Of a stretch of DNA of 64,000 nt, positions 8,513 through 16,169 are shown piece by piece (the stretch's first letter is position 1; the number at the start of each line of letters is the position of its first letter). Origin of the DNA: Henriciella mobilis (GTDB taxonomy: Bacteria > Pseudomonadota > Alphaproteobacteria > Caulobacterales > Hyphomonadaceae); NCBI RefSeq assembly GCF_003576315.1, contig NZ_QWFZ01000003.1, forward strand, positions 372,001 to 436,000, written 5' to 3'. The position numbers and the translations under genes are program-made. Below the pieces are notes generated by a model that was not told the DNA's origin, searched no databases, and was given only the letters and a program-made list of their open reading frames with translations.

Positions 8513-9715
8513 ATGACACATGCCGGGTCGCGAATTGCGGTCACACTGCTTTTCGCGCTGATCTATCTGGCCTTCCTGTTCGAGACGGGCGTGCTGGTCT
8601 ATGAGTTCGGCCCCGATGGCCTCGCCCTGCAGATGGCGACCATGTTCGCCCACAATTTCCTGTTCTTCCCGGTTGCAGGCGCGCTCGCCCTGATCGCCTT
8701 CTGGCGGCCTGCCGTCCTGATCGTGGATGCGCTGGCGGCAGGCCGGGTTCCCCACGGACGGATCACGCTGATTGCCGTGGCCGGGATCATCGGCTTCCTC
8801 TCCTGGTCCCTGTCGAACGCCTTTGCCGGGTCCAATACGCGGTCTTTGTTCGAGGTTGCGCCCGATGCCATCGTCAGCGACGAGGGCGTGCCCTCCGAAG
8901 ACCCGGCCTTGCGGCGCGCGGCGATTGGCGAGGTGCTGATCCAGCTGAAGATCAATGCGGCCAGCGAAGGCGGCCTGCAGCGTTTCCAGTCCCGCTGCGA
9001 AGACGAATGGCTGCGCTATGGCGTTGCCGCGCAGGAACAGAAGCTCTGCTTTCCGACAGGCACGGTGACCAGCATCGAAGCCTGCTGCAAGGCCAAGACC
9101 GATTTCCGCGCCCGGGTAAATGCGATGAAGGCCAGCCACCCATCCCTGCTCGCCTCGGTTCACCGTTATGTGCTACCGGTTAAGATGGTGTTCCTGCTGA
9201 CCCTGCTGTTTATCGGCATCCTGCTGGTCTGGCTGCGCAAGCCGCTGACCCAGCTCTATGGCAAGACGGTCCAGCAGGTATCTTTCCCGCTGGCAGCGGG
9301 CGGCGCGCTCGTCCTGCTGTGGCCACTGATGAATGCGGCCTATCTCTCCACCTCATCCCTGCTGACCGGTGACGGGCTGTCCAACGCCTACCGGATTACC
9401 GCGCCGCTTTTTGCGCTTGGCTTCGGGGTCTGGGCGATGCTGCTCATCTTCTTCCACCTGCGCACCTATCCCAGCCATATCGAGACCGCGCTGAAATCGG
9501 CAGGCGCCATCGCCGCCGCCATCGGCGTGTTCCGGTATGAGGATATCGTGAACTATCTCAGCCGCACGCTCGGGGTCGGTGGCGGCCTGGTGGCCGTCAT
9601 TGTCTTCACTGTGGCGGTGGGTGCGCTGATTGCGGCGGTCCTGATGGGCGTCAAGGCGCCGGAATTCCTCGACCCGAAGGCCGAGGACAAGGAAGATCCG
9701 GGTCTGGCGGACTAG
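8513..9715 (+). CDS. polytopic membrane protein of unknown function
   Basis: I do not recognise this 400-residue protein. It has about eight hydrophobic helices: three before residue 120 and five after residue 220. Between them lies a soluble, probably extracytoplasmic, loop of about 115 residues with five cysteines (CEDEW, KLCFPTG, EACCKAK), suggesting disulfides or metal binding. The ATG at 8513 is preferred over an upstream in-frame ATG at 8456 because GAGGGA sits about 8 nt before it and the residues that follow begin the first helix directly. The acidic C-terminus (KAEDKEDPGLAD) is cytoplasmic or free. Ends 3 bp before the convergent rpoH stop. Confidence 0.75.
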   Translation: MTHAGSRIAVTLLFALIYLAFLFETGVLVYEFGPDGLALQMATMFAHNFLFFPVAGALALIAFWRPAVLIVDALAAGRVPHGRITLIAVAGIIGFLSWSLSNAFAGSNTRSLFEVAPDAIVSDEGVPSEDPALRRAAIGEVLIQLKINAASEGGLQRFQSRCEDEWLRYGVAAQEQKLCFPTGTVTSIEACCKAKTDFRARVNAMKASHPSLLASVHRYVLPVKMVFLLTLLFIGILLVWLRKPLTQLYGKTVQQVSFPLAAGGALVLLWPLMNAAYLSTSSLLTGDGLSNAYRITAPLFALGFGVWAMLLIFFHLRTYPSHIETALKSAGAIAAAIGVFRYEDIVNYLSRTLGVGGGLVAVIVFTVAVGALIAAVLMGVKAPEFLDPKAEDKEDPGLAD

Positions 9716-9718
9716 GTG

Positions 9719-10606
9719 TCAGCCACCCGCCGGCAGGCCCTGCTCTTTCGCCATGCGCTTCATCGCCTTCTGGATCTTCTCGAAGGCGCGGACCTCGATC
9801 TGGCGAATGCGCTCACGGCTGACATTGTAGACCTCTGACAGCTCTTCCAGCGTCTTCGGCTCATCGGTCAGGCGGCGTTCCTGCAGGATGTGCTGCTCGC
9901 GCTCCGACAGGTCCGCCATGGCTTCCTGGAGAAGCGTCATCCGGCTGTCGAATTCCTGCCGGTTGGCATAGGATTCGGCCTGGCCGGGATCGTCATCGGT
10001 CAGCCAGTCCTGCCATTCCATGTCGCCTTCCTGGCCCATGGGCGCATTGAGCGAGGCGTCAGATCCGCTCATCCGGCCATTCATGCTGAGCACGTCCTTC
10101 TCGGACACATTCAGGCGCTCGGCGATTTCCTTCACCTGGTCGGGATTGAGATCGCCGCTTTCCAGCGCATTGATCTCGCCCTTGATGCGGCGAAGATTGA
10201 AGAACAGCTTCTTCTGCGCGGCCGTGGTGCCAAGCTTCACGAGGCTCCAGGAGCGCAGGATGTATTCCTGGATCGCGGCGCGAATCCACCACATGGCATA
10301 TGTCGCGAGGCGGAAGCCCTTGTCCGGATCGAATTTCTTCACGGCCTGCATGAGACCGACATTGCCTTCGGAGATCACCTCGGCCATCGGCAGGCCATAG
10401 CCGCGATAGCCCATCGCGATCTTGGCGACGAGGCGAAGGTGGGAGGTCACCATCTGCTCGGCGGCGTCGGTATCCTCATGTTGCTGCCAGCGCTTGGCCA
10501 GCATGAATTCCTGCTCCTTTTCGAGCATGGGAAATTTCCGGATCTCTGTGAGATACCGGCTGAGGCCCTGTTCCGGGCTGAGGGCGATTGATGTTGTCTT
10601 TGCCAT
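9719..10606 (-). CDS. rpoH: RNA polymerase heat-shock sigma factor sigma-32
   Basis: Directs RNA polymerase to heat-shock promoters. The 295-residue protein has the group 3 order of sigma70 domains without region 1.1: region 1.2/2 with EFMLAKRW, LRLVAKIAMGYRGYGLP and RLATYAMWWIRAAIQEYI; the RpoH-specific box QKKLFFNLRR near residue 150; region 4 HTH with TLEELSEVYNVSRERIRQIE. A GGAG lies 9 nt before the ATG. htpX at 59.7-60.6 kb is a likely regulon member (inference). Alphaproteobacteria often carry two rpoH genes; only one is in this window. Confidence 0.96.
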   Translation of the reverse strand: MAKTTSIALSPEQGLSRYLTEIRKFPMLEKEQEFMLAKRWQQHEDTDAAEQMVTSHLRLVAKIAMGYRGYGLPMAEVISEGNVGLMQAVKKFDPDKGFRLATYAMWWIRAAIQEYILRSWSLVKLGTTAAQKKLFFNLRRIKGEINALESGDLNPDQVKEIAERLNVSEKDVLSMNGRMSGSDASLNAPMGQEGDMEWQDWLTDDDPGQAESYANRQEFDSRMTLLQEAMADLSEREQHILQERRLTDEPKTLEELSEVYNVSRERIRQIEVRAFEKIQKAMKRMAKEQGLPAGG

Positions 10607-10725
10607 CGGCGTTTTTCTCCTGTCTACGGAGACTGACCCAAAAGTCCGGCATCAGTTCCGCATCGGTTCTGAAGAAAGTGTCTAGCCCCAATCATTGGCG
10701 GCGTCTTTCCCCCGTTTGCGCATCT

Positions 10726-10750
10726 CATTTATCACGTATGCTCATAAATG
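10726..10750. repeat. AT-rich inverted repeat upstream of rpoH
   Basis: CATTTAT (10726-10732) and ATAAATG (10744-10750) are perfect 7-bp inverted arms around an 11-nt spacer, 120-145 bp upstream of rpoH. It stands out in GC-rich DNA and could be a regulator site or part of the rpoH promoter region. Confidence 0.4.
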
Positions 10751-10795
10751 GGCGATGAACCCGGCCAAATGAAGGCCGCAGCGAATTTTTTCGAC

Positions 10796-10838
10796 AAAAA
10801 AAAAGAGGCTGTCCGGCCGGTTCTGGCCGAACAGCCTC
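10796..10838 (-). terminator. intrinsic terminator of the histone-like gene
   Basis: On the minus strand, arms 10838-10825 and 10818-10805 form a 14-bp stem (one mismatch) with a 6-nt loop, followed by nine consecutive T (10804-10796). It ends transcription of the Lys/Ala-rich gene before it reaches the rpoH promoter region. Confidence 0.92.
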
Positions 10839-10858
10839 ATTCGGTCCAGAACCGGGCA

Positions 10859-11179
10859 TCAGGCAGCCTTTTTGGGCGCCGTCTTCCTCGCTGCAGGTTT
10901 CTTGGCCGCCGCAGGCTTCTTTGCGGCGACCACCTTCTTGGATGTTGCAGCTTTTTTGGTCGTCGGCTTCTTCGCAGCCGGTTTCTTCACGGCGGCGGCC
11001 TTCGCAGCAGGCTTCGCCGCCTTGGCTGTGGCTGGCTTGGCCTTCGCCGCAGCTGTCTTGACTGGTTTCCTGGCTGGCGGCTTGGCGGCGGCTTTCTTCG
11101 CCGCTGGTTTCACAGCCGCCTTCTTGGCGACAGTCTTGGCAGCCGTTTTTGCTGCCGGTTTTGTGGCTTTTGCTGGCAT
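10859..11179 (-). CDS. histone H1-like Lys/Ala/Pro-rich DNA-binding protein
   Basis: A 106-residue protein made almost only of Ala, Lys and Pro with a few Thr, Val, Arg and Ser, in repeats of the type AAKKPAA and KPAAKK. Such tails resemble the C-terminal domain of eukaryotic histone H1 and bacterial relatives (AlgP, Hc1-like), which bind DNA or polyphosphate without sequence specificity and compact the nucleoid. The repeats are also prone to expansion or contraction. GGGGG lies upstream of the ATG, and a -10-like TATAGT is on the minus strand at 11213-11208, 28 nt before the start. A strong terminator follows, so it is a single-gene unit. Confidence 0.8.
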   Translation of the reverse strand: MPAKATKPAAKTAAKTVAKKAAVKPAAKKAAAKPPARKPVKTAAAKAKPATAKAAKPAAKAAAVKKPAAKKPTTKKAATSKKVVAAKKPAAAKKPAARKTAPKKAA

Positions 11180-11349
11180 GTATTACCCCCGAGCAAAGTG
11201 AAACGGGACTATACTTTTCTAGCGTCACCGAATCAGTCGGGACATTCGAATCTTGATACTGGTTTTCAGAACGTGCAACCAAATAAAAATTAAAGGAATT
11301 CAAGGTTTGAAAAGCCCTGCACTCCATCATCACTGTATTCGAGACGATT

Positions 11350-11382
11350 GAGACCCGGATGCGGGGGCGGCATCCGGGTCTC
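11350..11382. terminator. perfect 13-bp hairpin between the two basic-protein genes
   Basis: GAGACCCGGATGC (11350-11362) and GCATCCGGGTCTC (11370-11382) pair perfectly around a 7-nt G-rich loop. It sits 22 bp beyond the stop of the small basic gene at 11405-11638 and probably terminates or protects its transcript, although a T-tract is lacking. The interval 11383-11404 holds nothing else, and 11180-11349 holds only the promoter region of the histone-like gene. Confidence 0.6.
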
Positions 11383-11404
11383 GTCTAGGCGCCTGCCTGC
11401 TGAA

Positions 11405-11638
11405 TTACTTCGCCCGGGGCTTACCTGGGATCGATGGCTTGCCGGGCTTTGCAGCTGGCTTGGCTGCCGGTTTTGTTGAAGGCTTGTTCTGTTGCGATTG
11501 CATCGCGGTTGCCTTGTAGACTGAGGCTTTACTATTGCGCCTCTCAAGCACTGTCACGAAATGTTCCAGCAGTTGTAAAATACGTCTTTCGATTGCTTGC
11601 CGCAACGGCGTGCGAGGTGAAATCTTCGTTAGCTCCAT
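11405..11638 (-). CDS. small protein with Lys/Pro/Ala-rich tail (hypothetical)
   Basis: A 77-residue candidate gene with a helical, basic N-terminal half and a tail with repeated KPAAKPAAKPGKPS, similar in bias to the histone-like gene just downstream in the same direction. A shorter version may start at an internal ATG at 11503, which has an AAGG 8 nt upstream and would give only the 32-residue tail. The hairpin at 11350-11382 following the stop supports a transcribed gene. I cannot assign a function; nucleic-acid binding is suggested only by charge and composition. The stretch 11639-11735 upstream holds no further gene that I can see. Confidence 0.45.
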   Translation of the reverse strand: MELTKISPRTPLRQAIERRILQLLEHFVTVLERRNSKASVYKATAMQSQQNKPSTKPAAKPAAKPGKPSIPGKPRAK

Positions 11639-11735
11639 TGCGCCTGGCCGCTTGCGACGAGGGGGCGCAACCGGGCGGGCATGACTTCACCGGCCAGACG
11701 CCCTAAGTAGCGAGAACCATACTGAAAGACTCAAC

Positions 11736-11939
11736 ATGGCGAATTTTCTTACAATCGGCTTTTACCTGGCGCTGGCCGTCCTGCTGGTCATCCTTGTGCT
11801 TGGCCTCGTCAACCTGACCCGGACGGACGAAAACCAGCCGAGCCGGTCGAACAAACTCATGCGCATGCGCGTCCTCGTCCAGGCGATTGCCATCGCCCTT
11901 CTTTGCGCGATCGGCTTCGTCGCAGGCGCCTTCGGCTGA
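11736..11939 (+). CDS. twin transmembrane helix small protein (HIG1-like)
   Basis: A 67-residue inner membrane protein with two helices (about residues 4-25 and 44-65) joined by a short polar hairpin TRTDENQPSRSNKLMRMRV. Size, spacing and the L-M-R-M-R-V motif after the loop match the HIG1-like 'twin transmembrane helix' family widespread in alphaproteobacteria. Its mitochondrial relatives associate with respiratory supercomplexes; the bacterial role is not established. It lies 24 bp before cobO, a frequent alphaproteobacterial neighbour arrangement, in the run leading to etfBA. Confidence 0.8.
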   Translation: MANFLTIGFYLALAVLLVILVLGLVNLTRTDENQPSRSNKLMRMRVLVQAIAIALLCAIGFVAGAFG

Positions 11940-11963
11940 CCGCGCCACTAATGGAGGCCTGTC

Positions 11964-12545
11964 TTGGTCAAGCTCGACAAGATCTACACCCGCACCGGCG
12001 ACAAGGGTAAGACCCGCCTGGCCACGGGCGAGCCGGTCGACAAGTGGAACCCGCGCGTCACCGCCTATGGCAGTGTCGATGAGGTGAACGCGGCGCTCGG
12101 CGTTGCGGCCACGACCGCGGAAGGCGACCTGGCAGAAGCCATCCATCGCATCCAGAATGACCTGTTCGACCTCGGCGCCGACCTGGCAACGCCGGATCGC
12201 GGAAAGGATCTTGGCTGGGAGCCCCTGCGGGTCGTCCAGGCCCAGGTCGAGCGGCTGGAACGGGAAATTGACGCGATGAATGCGGACATCCCGCCGCTGG
12301 ACAGCTTCATCCTGCCAGGCGGCTCGGCCCTCGCAGCCTATCTGCATGTCGCCCGCGTGACCTGCCGGCGCGCCGAACGCGATATTGCCCGGCTGGCGGG
12401 GCTTGAAGACGAAACGGTCAGCGCACCCGCCCTCGCCTACATCAACCGGCTGTCGGACTGGCTGTTCGTGGCCTGCAGGGCCGCCAATGAAAATGGTGCG
12501 GCCGACATAAAATGGGTGCCCGGGGCCAATCGCGGCGATGGCTGA
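11964..12545 (+). CDS. cob(I)yrinic acid a,c-diamide adenosyltransferase, PduO type
   Basis: Transfers the adenosyl group of ATP to cob(I)alamin to make coenzyme B12. The 193-residue protein has the PduO-type ATP-binding start KIYTRTGDKGKTRLATG, then the Y-G-S-V-D-E-V-N segment, LPGGSALAAYLHVARVTCRRAER with the conserved Arg and Glu residues, and NRLSDWLFVACRAAN near the end. The start is a TTG at 11964 with GGAGG six bases upstream; no ATG in frame fits better. The stop overlaps the next start by 8 nt, so the two are translationally linked. In this group of bacteria the enzyme supports methylmalonyl-CoA mutase and similar B12 enzymes. Confidence 0.93.
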   Translation: MVKLDKIYTRTGDKGKTRLATGEPVDKWNPRVTAYGSVDEVNAALGVAATTAEGDLAEAIHRIQNDLFDLGADLATPDRGKDLGWEPLRVVQAQVERLEREIDAMNADIPPLDSFILPGGSALAAYLHVARVTCRRAERDIARLAGLEDETVSAPALAYINRLSDWLFVACRAANENGAADIKWVPGANRGDG

Positions 12546-12966
12546 ATCCTCGCCGGCGCCGCCATATGCCCGCTTTCTCGGCCACTGGGAACTCGACCCC
12601 GCCTCCTGCCGGTATGAGCAAGGCGATCCGCCCGCCTCGGGTCAGTACATCATCCGCGAGGAAGTCGGCCTGCTCGTGTTCGACATGGCATGGACAGACA
12701 AGGCCGGCGACGCCCATACCGCATCCTTCAGCGGCAAGGCCGATGGTGTCGCCGTGCCGTTCGAGGGGACCGACCTGATCGACAGTTTCGTGATCACTGC
12801 CGAAAGCCCGAGCGAGCTGAACTCGTCGGCCTATCTCAAGGGCGAGAAGCTCATGCAGGCGACCCGCACCCTGATCGACGACGAAACCATGCGCATCGTG
12901 CAGACCGTTTACCTGCCGGATGGCTCTGCGCCGTCGAACCGGTCTGTCTATTACAAGCGCGGCTAG
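12538..12966 (+). CDS. hypothetical lipocalin-like protein
   Basis: A 142-residue soluble protein with no signal peptide. Alternating strands (FLGHWELDP, GQYIIREEVGLLVFDMAWTD, DGVAVPFEGTD, DSFVITAES, AYLKGEKLMQATRTLIDD, TMRIVQTVYLPDG) suggest a small beta-barrel of the lipocalin/fatty-acid-binding kind, with a G-x-W near the start as in that fold. I do not recognise a named family. It overlaps the cobO stop by 8 nt and precedes the DUF3297 gene by 49 bp, so it belongs to the same transcription unit. Confidence 0.7.
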   Translation: MAESSPAPPYARFLGHWELDPASCRYEQGDPPASGQYIIREEVGLLVFDMAWTDKAGDAHTASFSGKADGVAVPFEGTDLIDSFVITAESPSELNSSAYLKGEKLMQATRTLIDDETMRIVQTVYLPDGSAPSNRSVYYKRG

Positions 12967-13015
12967 CAGCATCAGGGCTTGAGCATTTGCCGGCTTCAGG
13001 GCAAACCATCGCGCC

Positions 13016-13273
13016 ATGAGCGATACACCACCAGACCGCCTGAGCCTTGACCCTCGCAGCCCGCATTATGACGAGGCGCTGATCTCGCGCGGCGTCGGCG
13101 TGCGCTTCAAGGGCCAGGAACGCACCAATGTCGTCGAGTACTGCCTGTCGGAAGGCTGGATCAAGGTCGTCGCGGGCAAGTCCCTCGACCGGCGCGGCAA
13201 TCCGCTGACCCTGACCCTGAAAGGCCCTGTCGAGGTCTGGTTTGAGGATGTCGAGAACAAGACCGAAGACTGA
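13016..13273 (+). CDS. DUF3297 family protein
   Basis: An 85-residue soluble protein carrying the DUF3297 pattern: PDRLSLDPRSPHYDE, RGVGVRFKGQERTNVVEYC, EGWIKV, and SLDRRGNPLTLTLKGPVE. The family is common in Proteobacteria and has no established function. The length is that of the full family, so it is intact. It closes the twin-TM/cobO/lipocalin-like cluster; a 188-bp gap with promoter-like sequence separates it from etfB. Confidence 0.88.
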   Translation: MSDTPPDRLSLDPRSPHYDEALISRGVGVRFKGQERTNVVEYCLSEGWIKVVAGKSLDRRGNPLTLTLKGPVEVWFEDVENKTED

Positions 13274-13384
13274 GGCAGTTCTCGCCACACCCATTGCAAC
13301 GCCAATCGTTGCCAAGGGGCCAGCGCTTCCGGCTGGCAAGCCTCCTGTATCTCAAATTTGCGCGACGAATTGACCTTTACGTTA

Positions 13385-13408
13385 GCGGGAAGCTTGATTG
13401 TTTCCCGC
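13385..13408. promoter_or_regulatory. candidate operator in the etfBA promoter region
   Basis: GCGGGAA (13385-13391) and TTCCCGC (13402-13408) are perfect inverted arms with a 10-nt AT-rich spacer, 54-77 bp before etfB. A -35-like TTGACC lies at 13370-13375, so the palindrome would cover the promoter spacer and -10. The regulator is unknown; fatty-acid regulators of the TetR or GntR type are the usual controllers of etf genes. Confidence 0.45.
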
Positions 13409-13461
13409 GAGTTCTCTAGGTCAACGCCAGACTTCAAGATCGCAATTATGGGAGCCAGCCG

Positions 13462-14208
13462 ATGAAGGTGCTCGTGCCCGTCAAACGGGTGATCGATTAC
13501 AACGTAAAAGTCCGCGTAAAGTCGGACCAGACAGGCGTCGACCTCGCCAATGTGAAGATGTCGATGAACCCGTTCGACGAAATCGCCGTCGAGGAAGCGG
13601 TCCGCCTGAAGGAAAAAGGCGCCGCCGAAGAGATCATCGTGGTCTCGATTGGCCCGCAACAGGCGCAGGAAACGCTGCGCACCGCGCTCGCCATGGGCGC
13701 CGACCGCGGCATCCTGGTCAAGACGGACGATGCGGTGGAGCCTCTGGCCGTCGCCAAGATCCTCAAGGGCGTTGTTGGCGAAGAGAGCCCGGACCTCGTT
13801 ATCCTCGGCAAGCAGGCCATCGATGACGATGCCAACCAGACCGGCCAGATGCTTGCCGCTCTGCTGGACTGGCCGCAAGGCACTTTCGCTTCGGAAGTCG
13901 TCCTGGAAGACGGCAAGGCAAACGTCACGCGCGAGATCGATGGCGGCCTGCAGACCCTTTCGCTGCAGACCCCGGCCATCGTCACCACGGACCTGCGCCT
14001 CAACGAGCCGCGCTATGCCTCGCTGCCGAACATCATGAAGGCGAAGAAAAAGCCGATCGATGAAAAGGCGCCGGGCGATTATGGCGTCGATACCGCCGCC
14101 CGCCTGACCGTCGTCAAGGTGACCGAGCCGCCGGAACGCGAAGCTGGCGAGAAGGTCGAGGACGTCGCCACGCTTGTCTCGAAACTCAAAGCTGAAGGAG
14201 CGATTTAA
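13462..14208 (+). CDS. etfB: electron transfer flavoprotein beta subunit
   Basis: Beta subunit of the ETF heterodimer, which takes electrons from acyl-CoA and other dehydrogenases and passes them to ETF-ubiquinone oxidoreductase. The 248-residue protein starts [19 protein letters not shown] and carries the family signature around [16 protein letters not shown], and the AMP-binding block [19 protein letters not shown] precedes the ATG. Its stop codon TAA overlaps the A of the etfA ATG, so the subunits are coupled for equal synthesis. Confidence 0.97.
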   Translation: MKVLVPVKRVIDYNVKVRVKSDQTGVDLANVKMSMNPFDEIAVEEAVRLKEKGAAEEIIVVSIGPQQAQETLRTALAMGADRGILVKTDDAVEPLAVAKILKGVVGEESPDLVILGKQAIDDDANQTGQMLAALLDWPQGTFASEVVLEDGKANVTREIDGGLQTLSLQTPAIVTTDLRLNEPRYASLPNIMKAKKKPIDEKAPGDYGVDTAARLTVVKVTEPPEREAGEKVEDVATLVSKLKAEGAI

Positions 14209-15137
14209 TGGCTGTTCTGGTACTTGCAGATCACGACAATGAGTCGCTCTTCGACGCGACCCACAAGACCGTCACGGCGGCAAAGGCTTTCGGCGGCGAC
14301 GTCGATGTGCTGGTCGCTGGCAAAGGCTCTGGCGCGGTTGCCGAAGCCGCCGCGAAGATCGATGGCGTTCGCAAGGTGCTCCACGCCGAAGGCGATGCCC
14401 TCGAAAAGCAGCTCGCCGAAGCCATGGAAGCGCTGATCGTCCCGCTGATGGATGGCTATGATGCCCTCTTCTCGCCCGCCACCACGATGGGCAAGAACGT
14501 TACCCCGCGCATCGCGGCCAAGCTTGACGTCATGCAGATCTCCGACATCACGGCCATCGAAGGCACCGACACGTTCGAGCGCCCGATCTATGCCGGCAAT
14601 GCGATGATGACGGTAAAGTCTTCCGATCCAAAGAAGGTCGTCACCGTTCGCGGCACGTCGTTCGACGCGGCCGGCGAAGGCGGCTCGGCATCGGTCGAAA
14701 GCATCGACGCCCCGGCCGGTCCGTTCAAATCGGCCTTTGTCGACGAGAAGATCGTCCAGTCTGACCGCCCGGAACTGACCTCCGCAAAGACCATCGTGTC
14801 TGGTGGCCGTGCGCTCGGCTCGAAAGAAGAGTTCGACCGCCTGATCGTTCCGCTGGCTGACAAGCTGGGGGCTGGTGTTGGCGCCTCGCGCGCTGCCGTC
14901 GACGCGGGCTACGCCCCGAACGACTACCAGGTCGGTCAGACCGGCAAGATCGTTGCCCCTGAGCTGTACATCGCGATCGGTATTTCCGGCGCGATCCAGC
15001 ACCTTGCCGGCATGAAGGACTCCAAGATCATCGTTGCCATCAACAAGGATGAGGAAGCCCCGATCTTCCAGGTTGCCGACTATGGCCTGGTCGCGGACCT
15101 CTTCAACGCCGTGCCGGAGCTGACCGAAGCGCTCTAG
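14208..15137 (+). CDS. etfA: electron transfer flavoprotein alpha subunit
   Basis: Alpha subunit of ETF, which binds FAD. The 309-residue protein has an N-terminal alpha/beta domain and a C-terminal FAD domain with [51 protein letters not shown] and the signature [22 protein letters not shown]. The start overlaps the etfB stop by one base. A clean intrinsic terminator follows 23 bp later. hbd is 1 kb downstream, consistent with fatty-acid or hydroxyacid oxidation. Confidence 0.97.
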   Translation: MAVLVLADHDNESLFDATHKTVTAAKAFGGDVDVLVAGKGSGAVAEAAAKIDGVRKVLHAEGDALEKQLAEAMEALIVPLMDGYDALFSPATTMGKNVTPRIAAKLDVMQISDITAIEGTDTFERPIYAGNAMMTVKSSDPKKVVTVRGTSFDAAGEGGSASVESIDAPAGPFKSAFVDEKIVQSDRPELTSAKTIVSGGRALGSKEEFDRLIVPLADKLGAGVGASRAAVDAGYAPNDYQVGQTGKIVAPELYIAIGISGAIQHLAGMKDSKIIVAINKDEEAPIFQVADYGLVADLFNAVPELTEAL

Positions 15138-15160
15138 GCGCCCGGCAACCCAAGTTCAGA

Positions 15161-15191
15161 AAGCCCCGGATGCTTCATCCGGGGCTTTTTT
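15161..15191. terminator. intrinsic terminator after etfA
   Basis: AAGCCCCGGATG (15161-15172) pairs with CATCCGGGGCTT (15176-15187) around a 3-nt loop, followed by T to 15191. It lies between convergent etfA and the sirtuin gene; T-rich on the plus side only, so it mainly serves etfA. Confidence 0.9.
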
Positions 15192-15209
15192 GTTGTCATC
15201 TCAAGCCGC

Positions 15210-15953
15210 TTAGAGCTCTTTCATGACCTCGTCGAGGAAGGCCCCGATCTCGACGTTCAGCACCATGTGGGCATAGGAATCCATGTCGGTCGGTTCGCGA
15301 TTGATGATGACCAGCTTTGCCCCGGCGCGCTTTGCCATGACCGGAATACCCGCCGCCGGATAGACGACGAGCGACGAGCCCAGGACGATGCACATGTCGC
15401 AGGCCTCGGCCTCGGCGGTCGCGCGCTCCATCTCGACTTCGGGCATGGACTGGCCGAAGGAAATCGTGGCCGTCTTGATCAAGCCTGTGCAATTCACGCA
15501 GATGATTTCCTCATCGGCTTCCCACGGGGCGCGCAGCTCCTCCAGCTCGTAGCGCATGCCGCATTGCAGGCATTTTGCGTAGGACGCATTGCCGTGGATC
15601 TCGATCACCTTGTAGTCGGGCACACCGGACTCCTGGTGAAGGTTATCGACATTCTGCGTCACGACGGCGCTGACCTTGCCCTGCCTGACGAGTTCAGCGA
15701 TCGCATGATGACCGGCATTCGGCTGGGCGCCGACCCACCCGGCCGACTTGTTGAAGACACGCGTCCAGGCTTCGCGGCGGGCGTCACGGTCCGACACGAA
15801 GTCCTGGAAGTAGATCGGCTTCATTTTGCTCCAGACACCGCCCGGTGACCGGAAGTCCGGAATGCCGCTTTCGGTTGAAATTCCTGCGCCGGTAAACACC
15901 ATGACGCGTTCTGCGCGCCGGATCAGGCCCGCGAGTTCCTTGGCTTTGCTCAT
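15210..15953 (-). CDS. cobB: NAD-dependent protein deacylase, sirtuin family
   Basis: Removes acyl groups from lysines using NAD+, giving nicotinamide and O-acyl-ADP-ribose. The 247-residue protein shows GAGISTESGIPDFR (NAD binding), TQNVDNLHQESG, the catalytic His in VIEIHGNA, a zinc site of two Cys-x2-Cys pairs (CLQC and CVNC, 29 residues apart), and GSSLVVYPAAG. This is bacterial Sir2 architecture with no extra domains. The reading frame extends upstream to 16055, but the ATG at 15953 gives the expected N-terminus. Lying between etfBA and hbd, it may tune acyl-CoA enzymes by deacylation, which is inference. Confidence 0.93.
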   Translation of the reverse strand: MSKAKELAGLIRRAERVMVFTGAGISTESGIPDFRSPGGVWSKMKPIYFQDFVSDRDARREAWTRVFNKSAGWVGAQPNAGHHAIAELVRQGKVSAVVTQNVDNLHQESGVPDYKVIEIHGNASYAKCLQCGMRYELEELRAPWEADEEIICVNCTGLIKTATISFGQSMPEVEMERATAEAEACDMCIVLGSSLVVYPAAGIPVMAKRAGAKLVIINREPTDMDSYAHMVLNVEIGAFLDEVMKEL

Positions 15954-16169
15954 GCAGCTGATCTTATACGAGGCTTTTGGGCGCATCCAGACTCCCGCCG
16001 CAAACAACATCCTGTGCGCCAGTCCGCCTCCATGAGCCTGTGCCCGGTGGGTCACAACCCTCTGGCGACTGATTACACATCTGCTGACAGGCCTTGATCT
16101 TTTCTGCGCCGCACAATCAGTCTACGAGATTACGAGATTGACAGAGCGGATGGCCTCTCGGAGGGCGGA

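Noticed and set aside
10859..11179. The plus-strand Ala/Phe-rich frame across the histone-like gene as a membrane protein
   Set aside because: Lys/Ala codons read on the other strand give Phe/Ala/Gly hydrophobic frames; the terminator with nine T and the RBS fit only the minus-strand gene.
11180..11735. tRNA or other structured RNA in the longest gene-poor stretch
   Set aside because: No cloverleaf or terminal CCA with a GGTTCGAATCC-like arm is visible; a small basic gene and hairpins explain most of it.
16124..16139. Tandem 8-bp repeat as an operator or attachment site
   Set aside because: Too short and isolated; no integrase or second copy is present.
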